NCBI RefSeq assembly: GCF_009745975.1
Contig: NZ_WHOL01000047.1
Span: forward strand, 1-38,153
Origin: Actinokineospora pegani
Lineage (GTDB): Bacteria > Actinomycetota > Actinomycetes > Mycobacteriales > Pseudonocardiaceae
Length of the DNA stretch: 38,153 bases
Reading direction: 5' to 3'
How positions within the stretch are numbered: the stretch's first letter is position 1; each line of letters opens with the position of its first letter. The notes under the pieces are model-generated. The model ran no database searches. It saw only the letters and a list, made by a program, of their open reading frames with translations, and was not told the DNA's origin. The translations under genes were made by a program, and so were the position numbers. Below, one piece after another: positions 38,020 to 38,153 of this stretch.

Positions 38020-38153
38020 GTCGTGTTCCGGAAGTCCGTGTTCGCGATAGCCGCGCCGGATGCGGTCCCTGGCGGCACGGGGCGGAGGCACCGGTACCGG
38101 CACCTCCACCCCGCACCGCCAGAAACCACCCCGATCACGACTCTCATCGAACG
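38005..38153 (-). CDS. C-terminal end of a gene entering from the right
   Basis: On the minus strand an open frame enters at 38152 and ends at TGA 38005-38007. The 48 visible residues (DRGGFWRCGVEVPVPVPPPR; IRRGYREHGLPEHDLKVH) show strong G/C third-position bias and no stops. The family is not recognisable from this tail. It overlaps the convergent 175-residue gene by 15 nt. Confidence 0.5.
   Translation of the reverse strand, partial: FDESRDRGGFWRCGVEVPVPVPPPRAARDRIRRGYREHGLPEHDLKVH

Overview
The window is very GC-rich and gene-dense. It has many GTG starts, 1-4 nt start/stop overlaps and strong G/C preference at third codon positions. It carries the glnX-glnH-pknG cluster of Mycobacteriales relatives, an XRE/DUF5753 plus DUF397 cassette, a DUF3558 lipoprotein and a WXG100/PPE-like operon. 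This points to an actinobacterium, most probably a Pseudonocardiaceae (Actinokineospora/Saccharothrix/Lentzea-like) chromosome. The family assignment is inferred from gene content only.

Layout, 1-9.9 kb. A Pro/Arg-rich protein runs off the left edge (minus). It is followed by a GGDEF diguanylate cyclase, a lipoprotein translationally coupled to a DusB tRNA-dihydrouridine synthase, and a small Asp-rich protein with Ca-loop repeats (all minus). Next come a CysQ-like phosphatase (plus), an aminoglycoside-phosphotransferase-like kinase (minus) and a hexapeptide acetyltransferase (plus). Two divergent XRE/DUF5753 regulators follow, one paired with a tiny DUF397 gene. A DUF3558 lipoprotein is interrupted by an in-frame TGA, and a SAM methyltransferase closes the block.

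9.9-13.9 kb is a patchy region. It holds a large unrecognised protein and then a scar of two IS5-type transposase remnants in opposite orientation. These flank one intact and one decayed small secreted-protein gene. A tRNA-Lys(UUU) with a strong hairpin follows.

13.9-25.7 kb. A divergent indolepyruvate:ferredoxin oxidoreductase homologue appears to lack the ferredoxin and TPP signatures. Divergent from it is the most notable block: a YqiJ/NfeD-like membrane protein, a YqiK-type flotillin and a 1631-residue AAA+ ATPase in one tightly packed operon. It looks like a membrane-microdomain/AAA+ machine of unknown job. A four-helix membrane protein and an unrecognised 238-residue protein follow on the other strand.

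25.8-34.5 kb (minus). PknG kinase, GlnH solute-binding lipoprotein and GlnX membrane sensor form the amino-acid-sensing cascade known from mycobacteria. Upstream are a metallophosphoesterase/PaaI-thioesterase pair and a ProP-type MFS transporter. 34.7-38.0 kb (plus) is a five-gene chain with 1-4 nt overlaps encoding WXG100/PPE-like and coiled-coil proteins, without any ESX core machinery in view. A minus-strand gene enters from the right edge and overlaps its end.
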